In this document: piece by piece, positions 12,201 through 18,747 of the stretch | Layout: every line of letters starts with the position of its first letter | Position numbering within the stretch: the stretch's first letter is position 1 | Program-made: the position numbers and the translations under genes | Origin: Antedon mediterranea | Lineage: Eukaryota; Echinodermata; Crinoidea; Comatulida; Antedonidae | Assembly: GCF_964355755.1 (NCBI RefSeq) | Contig: NC_092670.1 | Location: 16,927,201 to 16,987,200, forward strand | Reading direction: 5' to 3' | Length of the DNA stretch: 60,000 nucleotides | The notes under the pieces: model-generated | Databases searched by the model: none | Seen by the model: the letters and a program-made list of their open reading frames with translations, nothing else | What the model was told of the DNA's origin: nothing

Positions 12201-14744
12201 TAATACATATATATCACTTTAAAAACATTAAACCATGTCATTCCTTGTCTTAAATGTACGTTTTATGGTAAATTATGATAAAAAGTGAGAAACAATGCAC
12301 TACCTAAGTAGCTCGCGGCGATCGACCTCTCGTGGACGGTCTTAGGCCTAGCCTAGCTAGGCTTAGTTTTGTAGGCCTAGCTGGTAAACATCGATAACGT
12401 ACGAACATCGTATGCTAGCTATATACCTAGCCTGACGTTGTATAGTTGCTGCATTAATTGTCTTTCTATTTTTGCCAGACTCCGTTGATACAAATTGGGG
12501 AAAACCCGGTATTTTCGCTGAAAAGTTTGGAGTCTTCCATTTGTTTTGGCTTCACGATCGATCGAAAAGTGGGCGAATTACAGGTGAAAAACAAAAATAT
12601 CAATCCGCGCGCAATGCATTTTGGGATTTATAGCGGGCCGCTATAATTATTAGAATCGATTTATTTTTCACAATTTAACCGTTTAAAGACGAAAAAAGTT
12701 ATCGCAATAGGACCATATAGTATTATTTTTACATTAAATATAGTTTGTGATCTTAAATTAGATCTAAAAAACGTAGGGAATGGGGCTTTAATAGTAAAAT
12801 AATGGAGATCAACAAGAAAGGTACACTAATAGCCTACAGTAGATCCAACAAATATCTCTACACAAAACAAAAATAGCTATTTTAAAGTCCCTGCGTCTGC
12901 CCTATAATATCATGGACCTAATCTAGACTACTGTAGGTTCATGGTCGTATCAAATATCCTGAATGTTCATTACTCTGATCAGATTAAGAATGATACCAAT
13001 AAAATCATGTAAGTATAAGACACGCTTTAAAGATACAATAATGACATAATTGTCATTGTTTTAATATACCTTACCATTTCTGTTTATTATTTTGTATTGT
13101 ATTGCTATGGAGGAAAATAAATGTCTTTTGAAATTGTAAATCTACATTAAATCATTAGTGTCTTTTAAATTTAATTACAGACAAGAATGGCATTAATATT
13201 GGCAGTCAGGCTTTCTAAATTACTTCAAGACTGAATACTGATTAAATCAATACAGACAGTGAGTTAGGTTTAAGATAATTCCTAAACTAAGAATTATCCA
13301 TTTATTTGGATTTAGTCTCTACTAAGCTTATTTAATACTCAATCTTGCTTATTTGTGCATAATTTTAAATTATTAATTCAACTTTTTTTATATTTAACAT
13401 TTAAAACAAGAATAATTGACAGTTAAGTTTAGTTAATATATTAATAGTTAGGAATAAGAAATGATAATATGACCAACTTTAGGCCAATCACTGATTTTAA
13501 GGTATTAAAATATGAAATAAAAATGATGACAAACACTGATTGGTGAGTCAACACATTGGTGACACATTTCAGACTTTGTTCCCTTTCAGTGAGGTAGATT
13601 AGGAAGGAAACCTCTTTTTACTAATGTACAGAAAATTAAATTAAGACAAACTGTAAACCATAAACTACTGTACTTTGTAAATGTCTTTTTTAAAGCATAA
13701 AATAGTCGGACTCCATGTATTAAATTTCATAATTCATAGCGACATGAGAAGTAATGTATATGTAATTTATCTGAGGACATTTATGCACTTGTCAATTACT
13801 GTGTATGACCCACTATACGACCCCAGGACAGGCGCGTCATTGGTCCGATGTGTGTCATGTACGAAGACCATAAAAAGTGACTTACTGTACCTTTAGGTGA
13901 CCATGAGTGACGCACCCATTTTGACACATGGTACATAAAGTGACGGACATTGACTCACAACTGTTCATTCATGGATGGGTACCCATAATTATTTGTAAAT
14001 GACGCATTCATGATGCACCTCTCCCAGAGGTTGTATAGTGGATTACTTTACTTGATGATAGGGTGAAATACGCCTACTTACGGTTTACCCTACATACTAG
14101 AGGACTAAATAATAATAATATAGCCTAGCTAGGCCTAGCCTCTAGGCCCAAAAAGTTTTTTGTTTGTTTTTTGTTTTTTATTGACTGATTTATTGATTTT
14201 ATCATGGAGTAAACTCCATGATTTTATTGACAAGCTTCTTACCACACAGAAAGTACGCGTAAAAAGTAATTACTAAAAATTAAAAAGTCTAATTAAAAAT
14301 AAATTAGCCTAGGGCCGCCTACTACAGACAGGCCTAATAATATAATACTCCCACATTATCTTACCGTATTTCTCTTTTTGTTTCAAGCGTAGTTGGTAAA
14401 CCCTTCACTATTTTAGCCCTTTGCGAATGTGCCTCTAGCGATGTATCGGCTTGCAACTTTTGAAGTTCCAATTCGGCTGCGGCATCAAGATGCCCGCCTG
14501 CCAGTGAATTCCCATACAGATTTCTGCTACTGCTAGTGGGCCTAGCAGAACGATCCATTTTCAATGACACAGAGGCTAGAGAATTTCTAACAAGTAGCTC
14601 ACTATTCGAAGCATGTATTTTACTTTCAGTTGGTGTTGTATTTCTGGTATGTAATGGTACTGAAATATTAAAAATATTGTTGGAAATGTTTATAAAACTT
14701 CAACGAAACTTCTCACAAAAGTTGCTGTCAAAATCCACTCTCAT
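105..14744 (-). CDS. TMC-family transmembrane channel-like protein, 5' part of gene (C-terminal half outside window)
   Basis: TMC proteins are multi-pass membrane proteins of the anoctamin/TMEM16-related fold; family members contribute to mechanosensory or leak channels. Exons, 5' to 3' on the minus strand: 14717-14744 (tentative), 14365-14659, 8329-8398, 6989-7070, 6562-6705, 5996-6072, 5114-5268, 4356-4503, 3581-3742, 2301-2470, 1595-1715, 995-1092, 105-212. All junctions have GT donors and AG acceptors and keep one frame (about 552 codons). Seen: disordered N-terminus, LWRSSIKEVEGKFG before the first membrane segment, repeated hydrophobic segments, SYLPSISITILN, then the family hallmark CWETYIGQ and EIPKNVLAIVYSQ. 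Family members are usually 700-950 residues, so the remaining C-terminal exons should lie left of base 1. The subfamily looks closest to TMC5/TMC7 types, but this is not certain. If the tentative first exon is wrong, translation could begin at the ATG at 14558. Confidence 0.9.
297..652. repeat. 17-bp tandem array (CCTTAATAGGTGTGTCC)
   Basis: About 18 copies of a 17-bp unit lie in the TMC intron after the last exon seen. Around 366-428 they are interrupted by a spacer with the words GTGTTAACATATATTTCC and CTCATTAATTTTATG, which also occur in the array at 24410-24710. Flanked by AGAACCCCTAATAAGAGG, a word common to this dispersed family. Confidence 0.9.
995..1092 (-). CDS. TMC gene exon: TMC signature (CWET)
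   Basis: 98 nt encoding CWETYIGQQFYKLCITDFVA and a hydrophobic run ending FPRK. CWET-x-(V/I)GQ is the signature motif of the TMC domain; here Gln replaces the usual Glu after GQ (GQQ rather than GQE). Confidence 0.95.
1397..1569. mobile_element. MITE copy 1 (GCTCTGTCTACAC family)
   Basis: Non-coding element with terminal inverted repeats GCTCTGTCTACACTATCAAAC. It carries the internal word CAAATATGGTAGTGATATG and ends GTTTGATAGTGCAGACAAGG. It sits in the intron just downstream of the TMC exon at 1595. Confidence 0.85.
1595..1715 (-). CDS. TMC gene exon: helix and extracellular Cys loop
   Basis: 121 nt encoding RTVLLRLASLAVLIASYYPQ and an acidic, cysteine-rich loop (CEDNEKDESCRFC). Ends AGG|GTGAGT in phase 0 just before the CWET exon. 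A MITE lies directly downstream of its donor. Confidence 0.88.
1957..2116. mobile_element. MITE copy 2 (GCTCTGTCTACAC family)
   Basis: Complete copy with both TIRs; TTAA occurs on both sides (TTAAGCTC and GAGCTTTAA), a possible target duplication. The internal GCCCAAATATGGTAGTGATA is present twice in tandem. Confidence 0.88.
2122..2258. mobile_element. MITE copy 3, directly abutting copy 2
   Basis: Begins 5 bp after copy 2 with GCTGTCTACACTATCAAAC and ends with a CTAGTTTGATAGTGCAGACA-like TIR. Its internal words run in the opposite order to copy 2, so the two lie in inverted orientation. Confidence 0.82.
2301..2470 (-). CDS. TMC gene exon: fourth membrane region (SYLPS motif)
   Basis: 170 nt encoding ASLIISYLPSISITILN, AIIPMIFNVLV and RFEEYSPQFE. 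The YLPSI-x-IT-x-x-N and FE-x-Y motifs are conserved in TMCs. Confidence 0.94.
2624..2674. repeat. Single diverged copy of the 48-bp satellite unit
   Basis: Contains CGACAATGATATGGGTATTA followed by GGCTTGATCTCAATGGAGAT. This is clearly related to the unit of the six-copy array at 19643-19928, 17 kb away in another gene. Confidence 0.75.
3581..3742 (-). CDS. TMC gene exon: third transmembrane helix
   Basis: 162 nt encoding SALEEERLILKRESRTFSKK and then the hydrophobic LINFFVFVILGGAGYLIYF. It ends in phase 0, which joins directly to the exon at 2301-2470 with normal TMC spacing. An exon-like stretch between them is rejected (see 3243-3328). Confidence 0.9.
4004..4140. mobile_element. MITE copy 4 (GCTCTGTCTACAC family)
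   Basis: Both termini are present (GCATTGTCTACACTATCAAA and GTTTGATAGTGTAGACAGAG), with CATATATGGACAGGATGATA internally. Lies in the TMC intron between exons 3581-3742 and 4356-4503. Confidence 0.87.
4356..4503 (-). CDS. TMC gene exon: cytoplasmic loop (SWD motif)
   Basis: 148 nt encoding TGQGFKENL and, further on, KYCNKVFGSWDCSLNDGNNA. The V-F-x-SWD motif in the cytosolic loop after TM2 is typical of TMCs. Acceptor AAAAG, donor GTAAGT. Confidence 0.9.
4756..4875. mobile_element. MITE copy 5 (GCTCTGTCTACAC family)
   Basis: Shortened copy (120 bp) with recognisable TIRs (GCTCTATCTACACTATCA and TTGATAGTGTAGACAGAGC) and a CAAATATTGTAG internal word. Confidence 0.8.
4940..4992. mobile_element. 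MITE copy 6, internally deleted to two termini
   Basis: A 53-bp remnant that keeps both termini (CTCTGTCTACACTATCAAAC and TTGATAGTGTAGACAGAG) with about 12 bp between them. It lies 64 bp from copy 5. Confidence 0.8.
5114..5268 (-). CDS. TMC gene exon: FYGFY loop and second transmembrane helix
   Basis: 155 nt encoding GWMEQTALFYGFY, a loop with an NLS sequon, and the hydrophobic segment LAYLLVSISYFILSLLLMV. The 'lFYGfY...YnlplAYll' arrangement is diagnostic of TMC proteins. Confidence 0.93.
5996..6072 (-). CDS. TMC gene exon: first extracellular loop
   Basis: 77 nt encoding VCDVLYESSVSNDSGIQLLL and DFFEGT, the loop after TM1. The cysteine and hydrophobic LLLDFF match the region that in TMCs precedes the FYGFY motif. 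GTAAGT donor. Confidence 0.8.
6562..6705 (-). CDS. TMC gene exon: first transmembrane helix
   Basis: 144 nt encoding KFGTAVVSYFVFLKWMMFLN and a long hydrophobic run, a classic TMC first membrane segment. It is followed by an Asn/Ser-rich luminal or extracellular stretch (NSNSNVEND). Confidence 0.92.
6989..7070 (-). CDS. TMC gene exon: pre-membrane motif
   Basis: 82 nt encoding QWKRLKFKVSDGLLWFELWR and then SSIKEVEG; the W-x-SS-x-K-E-(I/V)-EG motif immediately precedes the first membrane helix in TMC proteins. Flanked by CTTAG and GTAAAT. Confidence 0.88.
7143..8312. repeat. 26-bp minisatellite filling TMC intron
   Basis: About 44 copies of a 26-bp unit around CCTTATTCATCCATCATAAT plus CATCAT. 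Variants (CATATTTATC, CATTCATC, CATGCTCC) recur in the same order at about 7500-7575 and 7650-7725, indicating larger ~150-bp blocks. It occupies most of the intron between exons 6989-7070 and 8329-8398. Confidence 0.95.
8329..8398 (-). CDS. TMC gene exon: basic pre-membrane segment
   Basis: 70 nt between a TTTCAG acceptor and a GTATGT donor; encodes RKYGATKLKADTGFKAWRFE. The phase joins CG|A from the previous exon and ends in phase 0. A 26-bp satellite begins roughly 20 bp beyond its donor. Confidence 0.8.
11050..11492 (+). mobile_element. tRNA-derived SINE-like element with duplicated body
   Basis: The head carries pol III boxes: A box TGGTGTAATGG at 11064-11074 and B box GGTTCAAGTCC at 11108-11118, 33 bp apart as in a tRNA. 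The body has two related paragraphs (GACCTTGATC...AATTGGATAAAAACTGTGG and GACCTTGACC...AATCGGATGAAAACTGTGG). It ends in a CA-rich microsatellite (11408-11443) and CCTCCATGGCGGAGG. No protein is encoded. Confidence 0.7.
12160..12795. mobile_element. Candidate TIR element, about 630 bp
   Basis: Left end TTAAAGACCCTTTCCCTGC and right end CGTAGGGAATGGGGCTTTAA form an imperfect inverted pair. The interior has no coding capacity beyond a 62-codon ORF judged to be chance. Lies in the 6-kb TMC intron. Confidence 0.55.
14365..14659 (-). CDS. TMC gene exon: cytoplasmic N-terminus
   Basis: Encodes a Ser/Thr/Asn-rich disordered segment, then AAELELQKLQADTSLEAHSQ (helical) and LPTTLETKREIR, which resembles the charged motif before the TMC core. 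Ends 'ATA CG|GTAAGA'. The frame upstream of internal Met 14558 is open back to the acceptor at 14660, so coding may extend upstream. This is the last exon before a 6-kb intron. Confidence 0.75.
14717..14744 (-). CDS. TMC gene, tentative first coding exon
   Basis: A 28-nt exon starts at ATG 14744 (MRVDFDSNF) and ends at a strong GTGAGA donor. It joins through a 57-nt intron to the AG acceptor before 14659 and keeps the long open frame upstream of the internal ATG. The intron is very short, so this is a proposal; the alternative start is ATG 14558. Confidence 0.4.
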
Positions 14745-16257
14745 TTAATTTATCGGCGCAAGGTGGTTTGTTTGTAATTTGTTTTTACACACTCCCCAAC
14801 GCGTGGGGGCGCCATACTTGTTTTAAGGTTTATCATTCTGTACCATAGAATGAGGTATGCTGTACTGTTCTGTACACATGAAAAAACAAGGCCTATACAA
14901 TAATATATATTTTTTGATATTATAAACAACACTAAAAAATATACACGCTCATTTAAAACATCCCTTTTGAACTAAACAACGTTATTCGCAGAAATAATAT
15001 TAATAATGCTTTTTTTTCTTAATTATTTCCTCCATGTAGGGCGCGCCTTTATTTATAGAGACGTGTCAGAAATATGGAGAGAAATAAATATCATCAATGG
15101 CCATACATTCAAATTAAACTTACATTCTTCGTTGTCTTTCAGGCACGCAGAACTTCCTCTATCAATACTTTCATTTTCGCTCATTCCGATATTGTCTATT
15201 TCTGTGGTTTATTTCCGATTTACAAAATTGAACTGTATAGTGAAAAACTTATTCAGCACGAGACGATGGCTGTGGTCACTTTTGTATGTTTGCCATGATC
15301 ACGTCATTGAATGTCATCACTACCCCGTTTGTGTTGTACAACACTCATTGTTAGCTAAAACTTACGTTGAATAGATATATTGATTTTACAACGGTCAATT
15401 GTTTGATTAACGATAAAGTTCCTTGAGACTTTATATTTAAAGAGATAAAATCAATCTGTGTTAAACTGCTGCTGCATTGTAAATTGCGAAATCAAGTTCA
15501 ACATTATTAAGGGATCGACAGACAAAAGAAGAAATAAATATATAAATCATATTTCTAGTGCATGGGACTTGTATATCATTATTCACCATTATTTATTAGG
15601 AAAAAAAACTGCCGAAAATATGAATGCATTAAAAGCTTCAAGAAACTGATTATTTACAATATTTCAATGCAAAAGAGAGAAAAAAAAAACCGTTGTTACA
15701 AATGAGAACATATTTTAAGAAGTAATTTAAATAAAAAATTTAAAAGGCCAAAATAAATCAACCTCCATAAGGCTGGTGTGAGAATTTCAGATTAAAAAAT
15801 AACTATTCAAAATTAAATATAAAGGAGACCCTAGAGCAAAATTTTTGTTATTTATTTATTCCAGCTGAAAACACGCAGGCCAGCTGAAACAGGGACCCTC
15901 TTTGAAATGATAAAATATAAACATAAAATTATATTTACCTGAATTAAACTTTTTACAATATAAAATACCATATAAAATATACATTAGGACTACATTAAAC
16001 AAATTACGATGGAATATGTTTTTCAAACTTAAATTTAAAGGAATTAATATAAGTTGATATAAGAACATAATATGTGCGATGAAAATCATTATTTTTATTC
16101 TTTTATAAGACATAAGTCAGTGTTATTGCAAACTTTAAACCTTATTTAGCAACTCAGTTGCAACTTATTTTGAATGAGATACCTTGCTGATATAAATTAG
16201 AGATAAAAAACACCAATTATTATAAAATTTAAAAGAACATAATTATTTAGAAATATT
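14745..16257. other. Intergenic region, no gene recognised
   Basis: Between the TMC 5' end and the SRP RNA downstream region. Short ORFs (for example 15006-15374) have no recognisable domain, and the sequence is AT-rich without clear repeats. The TMC promoter is probably here, but no core element was convincing. Confidence 0.5.
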
Positions 16258-16610
16258 TTATTTTAAAGAGCGAAAAAAATTAAAGAGCGAAAAAAAAATT
16301 ATCAAAACGAAATTAGGGCTATTAAGAGAAAAATAAATAAATAAATAATAAAGAGGGTGGGAAAATAATTTTGTTTTAAAACACAACAAAAAAATGAAAT
16401 TAATAAAATAAAAGAAAAGAAAAAAAATTAATACGGTAATAAGTCTAAAATATTTGTTTAAAAAAATAAAGAGCGAAAAAAAGACCGCACCAAAAACTAA
16501 ATTATTAAAAGAAAAGAAAAACATAAAAATAAATAATAATAATGAGTGGAAAATATTTGTTTTAAATAAATAAATAAAGAGCGCAAAAAAAAAACCCCAA
16601 GAAAAAACCA
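16258..16610. repeat. A-rich (T-rich on minus strand) degenerate repeats downstream of SRP RNA
   Basis: The word AAAGAGCGAAAAAA (or GCGCAAAAAA) recurs at about 16265, 16281, 16469 and 16576. Around it are repeated AAATATTTGTTTTAAA and AATAAATAAATAA phrases. On the SRP RNA strand these read as T-runs after CGCTCTTT, resembling repeated pol III terminators. No protein coding is inferred despite an open frame of Phe/Leu/Ile codons. Confidence 0.7.
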
Positions 16611-16909
16611 AAAGGGAAAGGTCTCACTATATTGTCCGGGCTGTTGAAGGCTACCTATTCACGAGCGCTATCCCACTACTGCTCCACGCGGGGACTTTTG
16701 CCTGCTGCGTTTCCGCCCTGGGCCAGTACGTTCCTCCTTAGACAACCTGGTTGTCCAGACCTCCGCCTAGCCAACCATATCGACGCCGAGCTAAGCGTGG
16801 ACGCTCGATCGCCATAGAGCAACCAACAACAGGACTCCCGAACTCAAGCCATCCTCAAACCCCGACTTCCAAAGTAGCTGGATTACAGGCGCGCGCCACA
16901 ACGCCCAGT
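16611..16909 (-). ncRNA. Signal recognition particle RNA (7SL/SRP RNA)
   Basis: SRP RNA is the scaffold of the particle that pauses translation and targets secretory proteins to the ER. On the minus strand the 5' end reads CTGGGCGTTGTGGCGCGCGC then CTGTAATCCAGCTACTTTGG, the Alu domain. The S domain follows: GGCGGAGG for the helix 6 tetraloop region and GGCGGAAACGCAGCAGGCAA for helix 8 (GGAA loop and SRP54-binding AGCAGG...AAAAG bulge). AGTAGTGGGATAGCGCTCGT and AATAGGTAGCC complete the S and Alu 3' parts, ending GTGAGACC followed by T-runs. About 299 nt, the normal length, and collinear with human 7SL from end to end. Presence of the S domain separates it from an Alu-type SINE. Conserved paired elements suggest a working gene; transcription is not shown. 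Confidence 0.93.
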
Positions 16910-16984
16910 CGACAATCAAACGGAAATAAGCAACCACATTGTATCTAAAACAGCGCCCTCATAAATAGACAAAACGATCAACTA

Positions 16985-17027
16985 TGATTGGTTATGACGT
17001 TTGATGACGTACTAGTTTTATGACGTA
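16985..17027 (-). promoter_or_regulatory. Cluster of TGACGT (ATF/CREB-type) sites upstream of SRP RNA
   Basis: Three ATGACGT words at 16994, 17004 and 17020 and a CCAAT box (ATTGG on plus) at about 16987 lie 75-117 bp upstream of the SRP RNA 5' end. Vertebrate 7SL genes use an upstream ATF/CRE site together with internal pol III elements, so this is a plausible external promoter. Function is inferred. Confidence 0.5.
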
Positions 17028-18410
17028 GTACTACGTAGTTCAACTAAGTACAGTACTAATAGTAATATTGATCATACTTTATTGAATGCAATATAATAAC
17101 TCATAAATACATACATTATAATACAATAATATACAATTTTCACATTTATATATCTCTTGTGTAAAATAAACAATAATAATCTTCCGAAATTTTATCCGAC
17201 ATGCTTTTTTTAAAAACTCAAAACTAATATGAAATCTCAGATGGCCATTCATTTTAGAAACAATTATTTAGTTATTAAACTGAGTTAGTTAATTGTCTTG
17301 TGTCAACTGTATTGCTCCAATGATCAGATGATATTGTTGGAATAAATAAAAACAACAAAAACTTGTATAAAATCGAATTATTTATTTCATGACTTTTTTT
17401 CAAAGACAATTTACAATAAAATATGTTACCACTCAAAATCCTCCATTTAACTTCACTGCATTTGTGCCCTAATTTTAATTGGTTTTTTATCTTATTTAAA
17501 TTTATAAGACAATTAAAATTACATTTCAAAATACAATCTTTGACCCACCTCCATCATTGATCAAGACTCCAACATGAAGAATAATAATACAAACACATCG
17601 TAGAAATACTTACCATAGGGATTAGGCCTATCTTTATGTAAAGGGGTTACAAAATATATCAAAGGTGTAAATATTACGGGGCGCCATTTGGGACATGAAT
17701 AATTATGTTACAATTCACGTACAAATGTCCCAAATGGCGCCCCGTAAGATATAACATGAATATAAAATTACTCATTCTTGATATTTATGAATATTAACAA
17801 TCTTTCTTAATTCAATACAGAATTGCGTTTCTTTAAAAAATAAAATTTGTATTGTAGAACAAATTGCTTTGCGGAACTTTAATAAGTAGATAAAGCAGTT
17901 TAATTTATTGCCAAACAATTTAAAATAGATGAAATACAGTACCCATGATTAAAACAGTTAAAAAATAAATTGTTACATAACGATAAACCATTCAAAAAGA
18001 AACACTAAATCAGATACTAAAACAACAAGAAATGATTTTTAAAAAAGGCTCTTATAACAACCATTGGTTTAAAAAAAACCTTAAAAACAAATTGGTTAAT
18101 TTATTATTGAACATTATCAGATAAGATTAAAGCTGTAGGAAATTGTGAACTATTGCAGTAAGCTATTTGGCAAGCATTGCAGGAAGGAGTATAATATTTT
18201 ATGTCATAAAAATATAAACAATATACTAATCAGAAATCATTGTTTATGTTTTGATTACAGGCCATTTAAATATTTATCACACAATGATAGCAAAACAAAA
18301 ATGTGATTAACAGCTGCGATGATTAAGAATTTTATTTTTATGAATTTGCTTTCAAATTTATGATTCTTCTTTACATTATATTCAACAACAAACAAATGTT
18401 ATTCAACCAA
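17028..18410. other. Intergenic region between SRP RNA and GTPBP1 3' end
   Basis: No gene recognised. AT-rich; contains a foldback at 17675-17746 and presumably the GTPBP1 3' UTR (minus strand, below 18411). Confidence 0.5.
17675..17746. repeat. Near-perfect 22-bp inverted repeat (foldback)
   Basis: Arms TACGGGGCGCCATTTGGGAC(AT) and its exact reverse complement are separated by a 28-nt AT-rich spacer. The GC-rich arms stand out from the surroundings; could be a tiny MITE or a hairpin RNA locus. Confidence 0.9.
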
Positions 18411-18747
18411 TCAGAGTGTAGGTGGTGATGATATGCTTGACTGACTCTGCGTTTTCTCAACAACAGTTTCATTAGAGCTAACTTCATCGGGTGAATCTTT
18501 AGTCTTGCGATTACGGCTACGTCTTCCTCCACCTCGTTTTCCTTGCCCCCTGTAACTGTAATATTGCGGATTGGTGTGTACTGTTGAGTCACTGGTCGAT
18601 GGTCCGGACCCTTGACCGCGGGCAGTCTGGTGATGGTGGTTATGGTAACCACGTCCTCGCCCTGATTTTTGTTTCTGCTTTTGTTCCGTTGGTGGAATAT
18701 GTGGGAACACTTTGACTATTCTACCAACTGCTTTGGTCTTTCCTTCC
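18411..18747 (-). CDS. GTPBP1: GTPBP1 exon 11: C-terminal basic tail and stop
   Basis: Encodes [15 protein letters not shown] and then a low-complexity tail with [33 protein letters not shown] and a Ser-rich end before TGA at 18411-18413. An RG-rich tail is common in the family and may bind RNA. Confidence 0.93.

Noticed and set aside
15006-15374. 122-codon plus-strand ORF
   Set aside because: No domain, no splice context and no coding bias noticed; an overlapping frame is also open, as expected by chance in a long window.
16258-16611. 117-codon Phe/Leu-rich membrane-protein-like ORF on the minus strand
   Set aside because: Pure T-rich low complexity with no codon structure; explained by the degenerate repeats after the SRP RNA gene.
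16611-16909. Primate Alu contamination
   Set aside because: The full S domain is present, with many differences from human 7SL, and the flanks are native AT-rich sequence. This is an invertebrate SRP RNA gene.
16632-16948. Plus-strand ORFs over the SRP RNA region
   Set aside because: The region aligns end to end with SRP RNA on the other strand; coding potential is incidental.
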